The translations under genes and the position numbers were made by a program. Below are positions 36,900 through 64,000 of a stretch of DNA of 64,000 nucleotides, in pieces. A model generated the notes under the pieces. It did not search any database and was not told the DNA's origin. It worked only from the letters and a program-made list of their open reading frames with translations. This DNA comes from Fasciolopsis buskii (lineage: Eukaryota > Platyhelminthes > Trematoda > Plagiorchiida > Fasciolidae): positions 568,798-632,797 of the forward strand of contig LUCM01000822.1 in NCBI GenBank assembly GCA_008360955.1, written 5' to 3'. Position 1 is the first letter of the stretch; every line of letters starts with the position of its first letter.

Positions 36900-37300
36900 A
36901 ACAGTACGGCACACAAGAACATGCTCTGCATCTGAATCTCTTAGTTGCATTTGGATTGACGGCAAACATTTGAAATACGACCCGTCTTCCCACACAAGTG
37001 ACATACACCGTTAGCAAATCGACCGGTGCAACGGCGTTAAAACTCAGCACACGCAAAACAAAGATGCAGCGACTTGATCTCGCACTCTGCGGTATTTTCT
37101 TCAAAGCTGGTTTCTGATTCCACTTGTGTAGATTACCGGGGCTAATAGGCGGTATCTTCCAAAAATTACCAGCAAGATGTCCAGCGATGATCTAAGAAAC
37201 GTCTTCCGCGGTCGTTTTCAAATTGATCATGCCTCAGCAAACGTGAATTTTTGTTCCAACAATAGCCTTGTTCTTAATCTCGGAAAGACCCATAGCAATA
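36900..37300 (-). mobile_element. Gypsy-type LTR retrotransposon gag relic
   Basis: On the minus strand LLLEQKFTFAEA, near 37265-37230, resembles the capsid-end segment of Gypsy gag. After frameshifts, near 37025-36950, comes TGRFANGVCHLCGKTG followed by RISNVCRQSKC. This is a retroviral-type CCHC zinc knuckle (C-x2-C-x4-x-x4-C) with Arg in place of the zinc-binding His, preceded by a degraded first knuckle with an in-frame stop. No protease, reverse transcriptase or flanking LTR was recognised nearby, so this is a fragment. Confidence 0.6.
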
Positions 37301-40300
37301 ATTCACTGATCACGTAGTTGAATGCCCAACGTATCTCCACATTTGTCCTTAGACGCCTGCGCCTGCAGTAATGGAATGAATTCATGTTAGAAAAACGAAT
37401 AACAAAGCGGAATTTTACGCGCTCGGTCGCCCGGAAATTCACCAGAATCAAAACACTTAGCAACAGTGTCCGGATTTCGTCAAACGGGAAGACGCCGGAG
37501 ATCTGTGAAATTAAAAATTAAGGACAGATGGACACAGTAAACGACTATCAAAGGAAAGATGGAATTGTGTCTAGTTTTCTTCTCCTTCAAATCACTTCAG
37601 ATAGTGAACCACAATCGAGTCTGAAATCCCAGAAGTGCCAGCATGCCTATTCAATTGTTAACTACTGGGCAGTTGTGTTGCACAAAATAACAATACTGAG
37701 TTCGACCGGTAGCGGTGTGGCATAGTTACGTACAGTCGAGGCCTACGGAAAGCTTTCGAACCAAAACTATGCCTTTGAAGGTAACGATAGTCTTACGACA
37801 GCAAGAAGACATGTTAGTTTATTGATAAACCATGTGTGCGTGTAAAATACAAGGAGTTATTAATGGTGGAATATACCTGACCCTAGTGGAATTTGGGACA
37901 AACTTGAAATTTACCTTAGCTTTTCCCATAGTTGTGACTGGCTCACAAAAGGTAGCCAAGTTGTAGCATGATATGCAAGACGAATCGCACACATGTTTTC
38001 GTCCTTAGGCCGCAGACAACTGGCACAACTGAACAAAAAGTGTTTTCTTGTTCTTTGAAATGAACCCTTAGCATAAAAGAACATACCAGTTTACATCTTA
38101 CTTCTTCAAGAATGACAAACCTCTAAATAAAATGATGTTCGCCCAGGGGAAGCCGGATATAGATTACATCGGAAATCCAGAGATAACAAAGGGAAAGACA
38201 CCTGACAACGGAAGCATAACTTCCCGCACGCCATCCTCATTTCAAGCGGTTAGTTCTAGATAAAATGAAGACGGGAGAATGAATAAATGCTTAGAAGTGG
38301 GCTGCATATAACTATTTTATTCACCATATTCATTTATGTGCAATAGTATAAAGAGCGCCAAGTCCTTTTTTACCTTCAAATCTTCCGGACCAACTCTGAA
38401 AGATTGGAACTCAACAACTGAAAATTATAAGAATCAAAACGGCTAATTATGACTTCCTCTCCTAAACGATAATTGTTCAAAATTACGATAAATTTCTATC
38501 ACATTCCTATCACATATAGCAGCCTTTCATGAGTAATTCATTTTTGTTTACTACGTGATACCAGTTCGTCTGATTGTTAACCAAATTGTTCCGGTAGATG
38601 GCACGGTTTATTTGTTGATAATAAAACTGTGCCGGTTAACATATTCATCTGGGTCAAATACTGGCCTATCCTGTTCAAGATTGACAGCATTGTGTAAATG
38701 TGAGCTTCATCTCGGAATACGCCGTATGTTCACTAATGCTTAGTGGATTTCGTTTCACGTTGTCATACATCGAAAACCTAAGATAAGTAGAGATTTATTT
38801 TCTCATCGTCATTGGCGGCAGTGATGGATATTGCACCTTTTTATTGATAGCATTTTTCTGTCAAAACGAATCATGCACATTAGCTGGACTTATCGGTCAA
38901 GTTCTGTTTACGTATTTATACTACTCACCTATCTATGAGGTTCAGGGGCACGGTCGACTGGAGGCAGATTGTTCGAATGAATTTTGTTATTTCTTGCTTA
39001 AATTTATGCTTTGTAAAACTAACTATTTTTTTATCTGTTTATTGCTAAGATAATGGATGCAATGTACAACAAGCAAGGAAATGTCTAGTACTTGCCACCA
39101 AACAACAGACTTACGCTGAGAAGACATCTAGGTCGAATCTCCGTAGTGCCTAATGATGGTACGTAGTCTCTGTTCCAAAATGCCTCAGAAATTCTTGATA
39201 AAAATTCACCTTACCACAGACTGGACGCTATTAAGCAATGGATGGGCACAAATCAGCGAATTTCTGGCGGGGTGCGCCAAAATATTCTGCACCTTTGACC
39301 CCTTGGAGTGATTTGGTTCTCGAAATAGGTTTTCCTTTTTTATCTCTCTGACAACACATTTGCCGGTTATCGATAAGATTAATTCAAACTCTACATCATG
39401 GTTTTGTGTCATTTAAGTAAATTTAGTTATGTACCTTCAGAATGCTGGCACAGGTCACCAGTTTAGAGTTGATAACAAGGATAAGTGTCACCCAATGTAT
39501 AATAAATACCAGCGTCAAAATAACCAAAAAATAATTATTTTCATTGATAAAGTCGTGATTAACAGAGCTCAGCCTAGTTGCGAATATTTAGAGCCTTAAG
39601 CCAACTCAATTCCGTGACCCTGAGGTTGAAATTTCCTCGATTTTGACCACCTGAACGCGATTTTGTCAGCGAATGTCGATGGTTATCTTCTAACTATGGT
39701 CGACCTATGAATCGTGCCGTATCATGTAAAAATCTTCCATCGAATTGTCTAATCTAAAAGGAAATGTCAGCACATTCGAATGATATTACAAACGGTAATT
39801 CTTATTACCACTTAAAGCACGCCGTAATGTCTAGAAGAACCATACTTTTGACATGAAACTAGCAACGCTGCTCAAAACAGCCTAACATTTGTCGCAGTTC
39901 TCCATGCTGCCCCCTCAATTACTGACTGTTGTTTTGATGGCATGAGGATCACTTATATTTGCCAAGCATGGGGATGTAAAAATGGTTAGAGACCAAGTGA
40001 TCGCATGTATCCCAAAAAACATCACTTCTCTGGAAGCCCTTATAGTTCGTCAGTTTTTCCGTTCTCAATGCTTCTTTGTTGTTTCAAGATGGAAATCCGA
40101 AGAGCTTGGTGATCAGAAAAGATGTGTAACTTAGGGCCTACGCGTGTGTCTTTAAATTGTCTACCTCTCTCCTTGTGTGAAGGGTGCTCTGATCGTTTGA
40201 GTCTGGTAAAATATTCCGACTCGCGGCTCAACCGAACCTGTTGGCATATAGCATAATTCTCGGCCAGTCCAAGTTTCAATATCCCGATTGTCGACTATTA

Positions 40301-40559
40301 TTCGGTGTAGTTCGTCCTTGTGGCCACCGGGTATACACATGCCATTCCTCTCGTGCTTGACGAGTGTCACAAAATGGGTATCAACTTGGTTGGTGTCCTC
40401 TTGCAGTTCGGAACTTGTCTCTCATTTGCTCGGTTTTGGTATCATTAAACTTATTTTTTTTGCCGGTAACTCCATTATGAATGGAACTTTGGGACCCAAA
40501 TTTATTCAGAAAGAATGTCCTAGTCAGTATTCTGCTGAGCAGGGAAGTTAACCATTACC

Positions 40560-40630
40560 GGAAAATATCAAACCGGCAATCTCTGGATTATCACACCGGA
40601 CGTTTTACCGCTCGATTACCGCCGCTGTGT
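40560..40630 (-). repeat. Weak tRNA-like repeat fragment
   Basis: On the minus strand GGTAATCGAGCGGTAAAAC resembles a tRNA D-arm/A-box, and GGTTTGATATT about 35 nt on is a degraded B-box. A decayed SINE is the likely source. No second copy was matched. Confidence 0.28.
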
Positions 40631-41919
40631 GTAAATGGTAAAACTCTTCATGACTGAACTCCGCCCATTCAACACTGCAGAATCTTGAGTTGAAAATATC
40701 TTTCGTCAGAGTGGATTAAGTTTGACTGAATCCAAATTCAATGTTATGCTGACCACTTTTCTCGACACAACAGTAGTCCTAGTAACGTTATTACGAGATT
40801 CGAATCACACTTGGCCCACATGGAACTAAAGAAGCTATCAATCAGCCAAATTGCTCCCGCCAAGGCACAAGGAGGGCCCAGAAGGTAGCGGTATATTCAG
40901 GCAGATTGCTGAAATCTCCGTACTGCGTGGAACTTGAAAAATAGATGACCAAATAGCCAGACATGAAGAAATGCAGTACTTGTAGATCTTTTCTCCTAGA
41001 GATTACAAGCGGAAATTTGAGCAAGAATAAATCTTCACAACTTATTCCAATTGAATTGGCTAACTCCGATTTGAACAGCGTTGTCCGGTTTGTTGTCTAA
41101 ACTGGTAGTCATAATTCAAGTGTTTTCTAAGGCAAACCGAAGCGAGAATATGAACGATTCGTTAAAAGTTGAGTATGCCAAGCGTCGAAGAATTTTCTAT
41201 TCAATGAGTCCTAGTGTTACACATAAGGTTAGCACCTAGTTACTAAGGCATAGAACATTAGCTCATATCCTACTTATTAATGGCTGTATAAAGGAATAAT
41301 GTTGCAAGAAAATGGAAGACATTTATTGTCTTTTTAAATACATCCCCATTTGACCTCACATGAACCGGTCACTGTCGGCAAATTGTGGGAACGAGTTTCT
41401 ATCACCAAGCCCGACCTATTTGAATCCACACAGCAACAGGAAGTTTCCAGTGGATATTTAGTCGCCAACCCAATTTAATTTTATTCTTCCAGTAGCATTT
41501 TTTGTCAGGAGGTTTGAAAAAGGACCAGTGCCAAGTTATTGTGTGCAAAGACCGGAGTGAAGTGGCGATAACCCAAGGTGATCTTGTCTCATGACGTTGG
41601 CTCTAAGTTGCGAAAACTCCTCATAGGTGAAAATTTGCTCAGGTTATTTCAAAAAGTCAGCCATTACTTTCGGCAAGCTCCGAGTCAAACTGTAGACGAT
41701 GAGGAATTGAAAACTTAGAAAAATAACTAAAATTTGTCCCAAATCCCAAAATCCAATTTTGGAAAATCTGTGGATTGTGTCGTCACAAGGTTTCTAGAAA
41801 ATCGTAATTCATTCCGACCAGTGTTAGCCTTTCAATTTTGACTTTTCACTCCAGGTTTATTAAATACATATCGAAACGTCACGATAAACGTATTAACTCA
41901 GTGTACGCCTTCTCAACTC

Positions 41920-41941
41920 TATATATATATATATATATATT
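41920..41941. repeat. (AT)n microsatellite
   Basis: Ten uninterrupted AT units. Confidence 0.9.
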
Positions 41942-44312
41942 CAAGCAATCATAGTTGCATCTAATTTGGGCTAGGGAGAAATTCGTTTTCTTTTCACACT
42001 TTCTGCCATATTCCCAGGGCACATTTTTCCATGTCAGACGAGTGCAACATTTGAAGATTTTTCTGGTCCCTACCATATCGCGAATGGTTCATGTGATATG
42101 TACATTTGTCTGAGGGAAATAACTTAGCGACACCATGCGTGCGTGTACCTGGGTCGACCGTTCTTTTCGTTTTGTTATGTAACTTCTCCACTGGTCACTA
42201 AGTAGTTCAAATCAGTAAGATACCGTAGACCCATAATTAATTGTCGGCCAACTCCACCTGAGTAAAACCAGAACCGTTTTCAAGTTCAAATAACTAGATT
42301 CATCAAAAACTAGAAATTTTCAAAAAATACGCCCTCCCTCTACCGCAGCATTTCCACAGGAAATCTCGACTAAATCATGAACCCTTAATCTGCGAAAATC
42401 AACAAGAAAACTGTTCGGTGTTATTCTCATAGGCCGAATTCCGTCTACCGAAATCGGTTCGTATGAATTCCTTTTCTCAGCTACACACAAATTAAGGGAC
42501 ATCACTGCTACATTTTCTCATGTTCCAGAAAATTAAATACTGATAAAGTACAAGCCTCTGTGACCTAAGCAACGTTCTCACATTTTAACTACAATAAACA
42601 AAACAAAATTCACAAATTTTTTAAATAGTTTTGTGGAGTAAACCCAAACAGTAACTGGGTGAACAAACCCAAAATCGTAGAATTATACGTACAGACGAAG
42701 CTAATTTGGTCAATGCTGGAAGTTGTCAGTTAGGAACTATAGCTGAGGTTTAAAAGATATGCCAAAAAGCAGGGGCTTGACGGCTTGTCCGGATTGGGCA
42801 AAATCAGTTGCCACAGACATAGTCCATATGGTGCCGAACCACTTTGGTTCCTTCGTTCATAAGATTCTTGAGTGTTGGGTTAATTCTTGATAACACCTAA
42901 TAAATAAATGTAATTTTCTTGATTGAAAAACCACGAGCACTACTAAAAGCAGCACGTTTTTGACGATCAGTCGCGTTAACCTCAAGTTATTATTTGAGTG
43001 AGTCCTGCTCATTTACGGATGAGACAAATTTTGAAAACTTTACATCGAAAAATTCAGCCGAGTATTAACTTGGCAAAAGTTTATCAAATCTTATACCTTC
43101 GGTTAGGTCGCCTAGCGGTGCGTTGTACACTCTTTGACATGAAATCAGTAAATGATCGTGTACATTCTAACAAAACCCAGTGCCCAAATCGTTAATTTTG
43201 GTGATTAACTCTTCTGTTGAACTTTGTGTTCTGCTCAAACCAATGCAATGGCCACTCACAAACAGTGTTCACCATCTTATTTTTTAACTGCTTCTTATGT
43301 GTGGCATGTGACGTACATCTTATGGTTAGCCACGTTTTGGGTCGGACGACTTGGGCCGTTTACGCAATGTGTAATATTTGTGACTTGATTTCAGCGGAAG
43401 CCAAAGCGAATGCCAAGTTTAGCCGAAATCCGAGTACGCATCGAATGCAGTTCGAATCTCGATCAAGATTTTAATGATACTGTTCCGAAAGATTGGATAT
43501 CATAAAATAAAACAGTTGACAAATTCATTGTGCAGTTATTCACGTATTTTTCTTAGCATTACAAAGGTAGTGCTCAATACTTAAACAGCGGAATCATTGT
43601 CGTCCTAAAAGATAACGACCGCCGGTGTTTGGCATTCTCATTTTCTTGTTATTGATTAATCGCTAAGCCCTCAATAGCGAAATTCCTTTTGACGCGTGTT
43701 ATTCTTACAAAATTCAGCTTTTCGCATCCGCCTGGTGGGAACGATTTTGTTCAATCTAACCGGAAACACCTAGTTTTGGAGATCCTAAACCAGTGGGTTT
43801 CGGTTTTACCTCCTTCAGATAAACACGAACTAACGGTACAAGAATTTACTACTGTAGATGACTGCCATATCAGCCGAAATTGCTATGCAATCAATTTATG
43901 ATACCCGGTTCAAGTTTTCCGCAGTTCCAAGTCAACGACAAAGATTCGGTTGCTTCTTCAGTCCTCCAAAGGTTATGCAAATGTGCGAGTCATTAAGCAG
44001 CTATTCAAGGTGATCGTCAATTTTAGTAAGTAAATGTTTATCATGCTTAGTTTTTCCTTAAAACACCAAAATTGAATCCTTCTTCATAGATGAAAGTCGC
44101 GTTCCTTAGATGTACATCATACCCTGATCAACACAATCGGAAATTGTGAAAGCCAAATATGACAACAGTTTATCTGTACACGTAAATTCGTTTGGGCTGG
44201 TAATTAATCTTACTAATTAGATAATATCTTAATTGGTTACTAAATTACTGTTTTCTATACCACTGTTTGTTGCACCCAAAGGTAACTGATCGAGGTGTTT
44301 GATGTCTAGGCT

Positions 44313-44380
44313 ATTAAAGTTTGGCGATCGGGCTGCGGACAACCCAAATGTCACATTGACTGGCGATTAAAGTTTGGCGA
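44313..44380 (+). repeat. 15-bp direct repeat, 53-bp period
   Basis: ATTAAAGTTTGGCGA occurs exactly at 44313-44327 and 44366-44380. The sequence between is unique. The origin is unknown. Confidence 0.6.
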
Positions 44381-46744
44381 GTAAAATTCAAACTTTCCAG
44401 GGATCCGTTGGGCAGCACACTACGATGATCCTGAAATGAAATCCTTATTTATCATAGAAATAGCAGACCGAATGTCCTCAGATGATAAATTCTGAGGTAA
44501 ACGACATAGATGCACTGCTTTCTATAGATGTGTCCTGAGAGCAAGTCAGCCTAGTGAATGGGTGAGTCAAGGACAGTTTTGAACGATAACATTCCACCAG
44601 TTGAAGTGATGCATATTGCCATGGTATAGTTGATAAATTCAAGGCTGAACGGACCGCATAATGGGTGGCATAATGCTCCAAAAAGATTGTTTAAATGCAG
44701 CAGATCAAAAGCTTTGAATTGTGAACGTTTTCTTGTCCAGGTCCCTTTATGGTGCAATGAAACAATTGTCTGGCAGCCGGGTAAAGCTTGAAACTCACGA
44801 AGACAGGTCGACATCAACTTCACACTTCGCAGTTAGGTTGAAGTCAGGGTATTTTGGGCTTTCATTTCTAACCAATTCTGTGATATACGCTTACATCAAC
44901 TTAACCAAGATGTCATGAGCATACTGGCTTTGGAGCATAACCGAAGGCAGGTCGGTAGTGTGCCCTTTCATGTTGACTGGAAATGGCGCCTAATGCCAGT
45001 CCAAAATGGCCTATCTATCTAGAATATTCGTGTTTTTGTAAAGTGTTATAGTCAGCGAGGACTGCACATCGCGAGAATCCCATTTCACTAGCCCGTCTGC
45101 GTATTTTTCTACAACTACGGTCTGTTAATTTTGCAAATATATACTTATGACATCATATAGAGTGGACAGAAAATTACATAAGCCTAGGTCGTGCAAAAAC
45201 GTGTTTGGTTTCAAACCTGCCTGTTAGTCTCAACCTGGACACAAGGGGTTAGGGATTTACGAGGTTACTTAACATGTTTGTGCTGAGTTGAGTTCACCAT
45301 TAGTAAGACGAGCGATGTTGGCAGTCTGATGAAACAAATATTTGGGCCTTCGTTTTGGAAAGTTTCAGGGCTCAATTTGGACCACCCTCCAGATTTTGCT
45401 TGACTTTCCGCCGAAAATCCTTGCCATCAAGACCAATCTCGGGATTGACGCATATGTTTACGATTATCACAACCAGCCGAGTGCAATAATGGTTAGTTTG
45501 TTGTTGAAAAAAATCTAAAGTTTATGTCAAGGAGTAACATCCCAATCGTTATGCCCCCTCGAAGATTTTATAACAGTCTCGGTTTGATTTTACATTGACT
45601 GATTGTCAATATCACATATTGCGACTCGAAAGTGGCACGCACTGCTCACTACGATAATTGGGTTTCAATTGCTATTATACATGTTGTAATACACGTAAGC
45701 TGTCGCAGGAAGTTTTCAAACTCAGTATCTACTTCAAATTGGTCATCGCTTGGGACGAACGGAACCAAACTTCCGGTAATAATACATGATAACTGTAGTC
45801 GATTCAAATTTGATAGATTCTACATTAATAAGTTTTGAGTGCAATAGCTGACTACTTTTGGAATACCCTTGGAAGTTTGTGACTGTCAGAAAACCGAGTT
45901 CACTGGCATTCCATCAAGCCCACGGACACAGTGAAGTCAATAAGGCCAAAAGAATTTTAGCCGGAAAAACTATCGATTATTATAAAGGATAGTAATATTC
46001 GCCTCCGTGGGTCTGTCGTAATTGGACCTGCAAGCGTTTGGGAAGAATCACTACGCACTGAATATTCAAATAGTGTTTGATTCTTCATATGCCCCTCGAT
46101 CAAACAGCATAATTTGCGACCAGTTTTGATTTATTTGGCCAATACAACGAGCAAACAAACGTCCAATTGATGGCACTGTTCAAATAGATTTTTCCTGGTC
46201 ACTCTAAATCGAATGCGAACCGTCATATATGCTTCTCTGATCCTAAATGGAGCACTCGTACATCAACTACAAAATTGTTGCACCCTAGCATTCTTTATTT
46301 CAAAAGTAAGTTTTATACTCAAGCTATCCGTGGTCATTGATAAACGACTGACACAGGAACGAATCAAACGCACAGAATTCACAAAATTCATCGTGATTAA
46401 TGTACAGTAATTTTAACAACTATTCTCTTTTATTTTCCCAATGATACAAAATGGAAACCCATTAGTGAGTTATCAAAATTCCCACGCATATCAGGTAGTG
46501 TCACACAAATGCTGAATTTTGATTCCAGCAAGTCCAAGAATTGTCCAGGTCGTCCAACCCTATGGACAAATGCTTTAGTTCGGGCTATTCTACACAGGGC
46601 ATTTAGGTGAGTGTTTGTATGACTTGGATTATTTGAACCTTTCCTCGGTCTAGTCATTTGTGATTGCCCCAACCCAAATCACATCACTAATCGTCAAGCG
46701 GCCATGGACTTCAGTCTGACCGACCGGCTTTAACGCTATCGTTA

Positions 46745-46750
46745 TTTATT
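46745..46750 (-). terminator. Candidate poly(A) signal of the serine protease gene
   Basis: AATAAA on the minus strand, about 270 nt after the protease stop codon. No closer canonical hexamer was seen in the 3' flank, so it is the best candidate for 3'-end processing. Confidence 0.45.
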
Positions 46751-47018
46751 CTAGAACAGAAGCAAGATAGAATATTTGGCGTCTATTTTTACAACATCGG
46801 GTGTTGTTGCCGTGGTGACATTATTTACATCTCACTTTCTGCAAAATGGTTCGACAAAGCAGTTCGAAACTGCGTCATACAAGATAAATTGCTAAAACGA
46901 AAATGACCCAGAAACTGCTTGCCAATCAGTTCATATATTTCATTGATTCTATCTACTGAACAGTACGGGATCATGTAAGTAAATCCCCTCTCCCCAGTCT
47001 GAAGTTTGGGGAAAGAGT

Positions 47019-63469
<16,451 letters not shown>

Positions 63470-64000
63470 CTAAACGATCACACGTGGCAAATTACATTGT
63501 GCATAGTTCAATCAGCTGATGGACATTTTTGAGTCATAGAACAGGTAACAAAATTATTCGTGATAAATTTTATCATTTTATTAAAAATGGTACCTGTTAC
63601 ACGTCATCCGAAGCACTATCCGTGAGTTGGTGGCATTCGTATGTGAATTTAGATTACCGGTATTTTGCCTCCGATTACGAAGGTTTTAGGAGAGTCCGCT
63701 TGAAGTACTAGTTGTTTGTAGGCTGAAAGACAACAGTTCTGCCAGATCCTGCAATTCTTCGGCAAAATTTTCTAGTTTTATTCCCATTGTGTAAAGCACG
63801 GTTATATTAATCACAACGGCAATAGATGAATCCTTGGGTGTCACACTTCTGTATGACAACCATGACTGTTATCACACAAACCGTATCACCAGTAGGAGCA
63901 TCCATAAGATGCACATGCAGTCAGTGATTGGGGCAAAATGACCTACAACTGTTGCGTTTAATGGAAAGTGCGGATGATAATATCCAATGCAATCGCACAA
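63470..64000 (-). other. Upstream of protease exon A
   Basis: A signal peptide exon is expected on this side but none was recognised, so it lies in an unrecognised short exon or outside the window. Confidence 0.4.

Larger units (their letters stand above)
37301..46744. other. Intergenic DNA, nothing firm
   Basis: Includes an AT microsatellite (41.9 kb), a tRNA-like fragment (40.6 kb) and a 15-bp direct repeat (44.3 kb). Two overlapping minus frames at 40.04-40.37 kb look like decayed coding sequence but match nothing I know. Confidence 0.4.

Noticed and set aside
40040..40370. Two overlapping minus frames with LHIFSDHQALR, thought to be Gypsy RNase H
   Set aside because: Only a weak resemblance to the TDHKAL motif, without the rest of RT or RNase H around it.

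Overview
This is about 64 kb of AT-rich eukaryotic DNA with few genes, long introns and many decayed retroelements. The combination of an RTE-like LINE, a Penelope-like element with a GIY-YIG endonuclease, tRNA-derived SINEs and a Gypsy-type gag relic, with one trypsin-like gene spread over more than 16 kb, suggests a flatworm, most likely a digenean fluke with a large genome. The species cannot be fixed from sequence alone. All retroelement and gene calls come from translating by eye; no search was run.

The clearest gene is a trypsin-like serine protease on the minus strand. Five exons were rebuilt: 63469-63091, 62453-62302, 59622-59479, 55698-55535 and 47177-47019. All four introns are GT..AG and the reading phases join. 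The catalytic triad, the KR|IVGG activation site, the Asp189 pocket and all ten cysteines of the five classical disulfides are present. The signal peptide exon lies beyond the right edge or was not recognised. Gly193 reads as Phe, and about 47 residues are inserted before Cys42. The 8.4-kb last intron holds a near-complete but dead LINE, a 600-bp repeat and two SINE copies.

The second gene (+ strand, 8872-13559) is a three-exon model for a charged, probably secreted protein of about 261 aa that I do not recognise. It contains a 32-nt micro-exon whose phase is exactly what its neighbours need. Reading through the first donor instead ends at once in a stop overlapping AATAAA.

The region 18.7-22.8 kb is a pile of retroelement relics, all on the minus strand: a SINE, LINE copy B and a Penelope-like relic. 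A Gypsy-type gag relic lies at 36.9-37.3 kb. Nested, partly inverted repeats lie at 29.5-31.1 kb. Several orphan exon candidates (strong splice acceptor, long open frame, sometimes a nearby poly(A) signal) are listed at low confidence near 1.2, 8.1, 16.2, 26.2, 27.9, 35.7 and 60.4 kb. The rest is unassigned AT-rich intergenic or intronic DNA.
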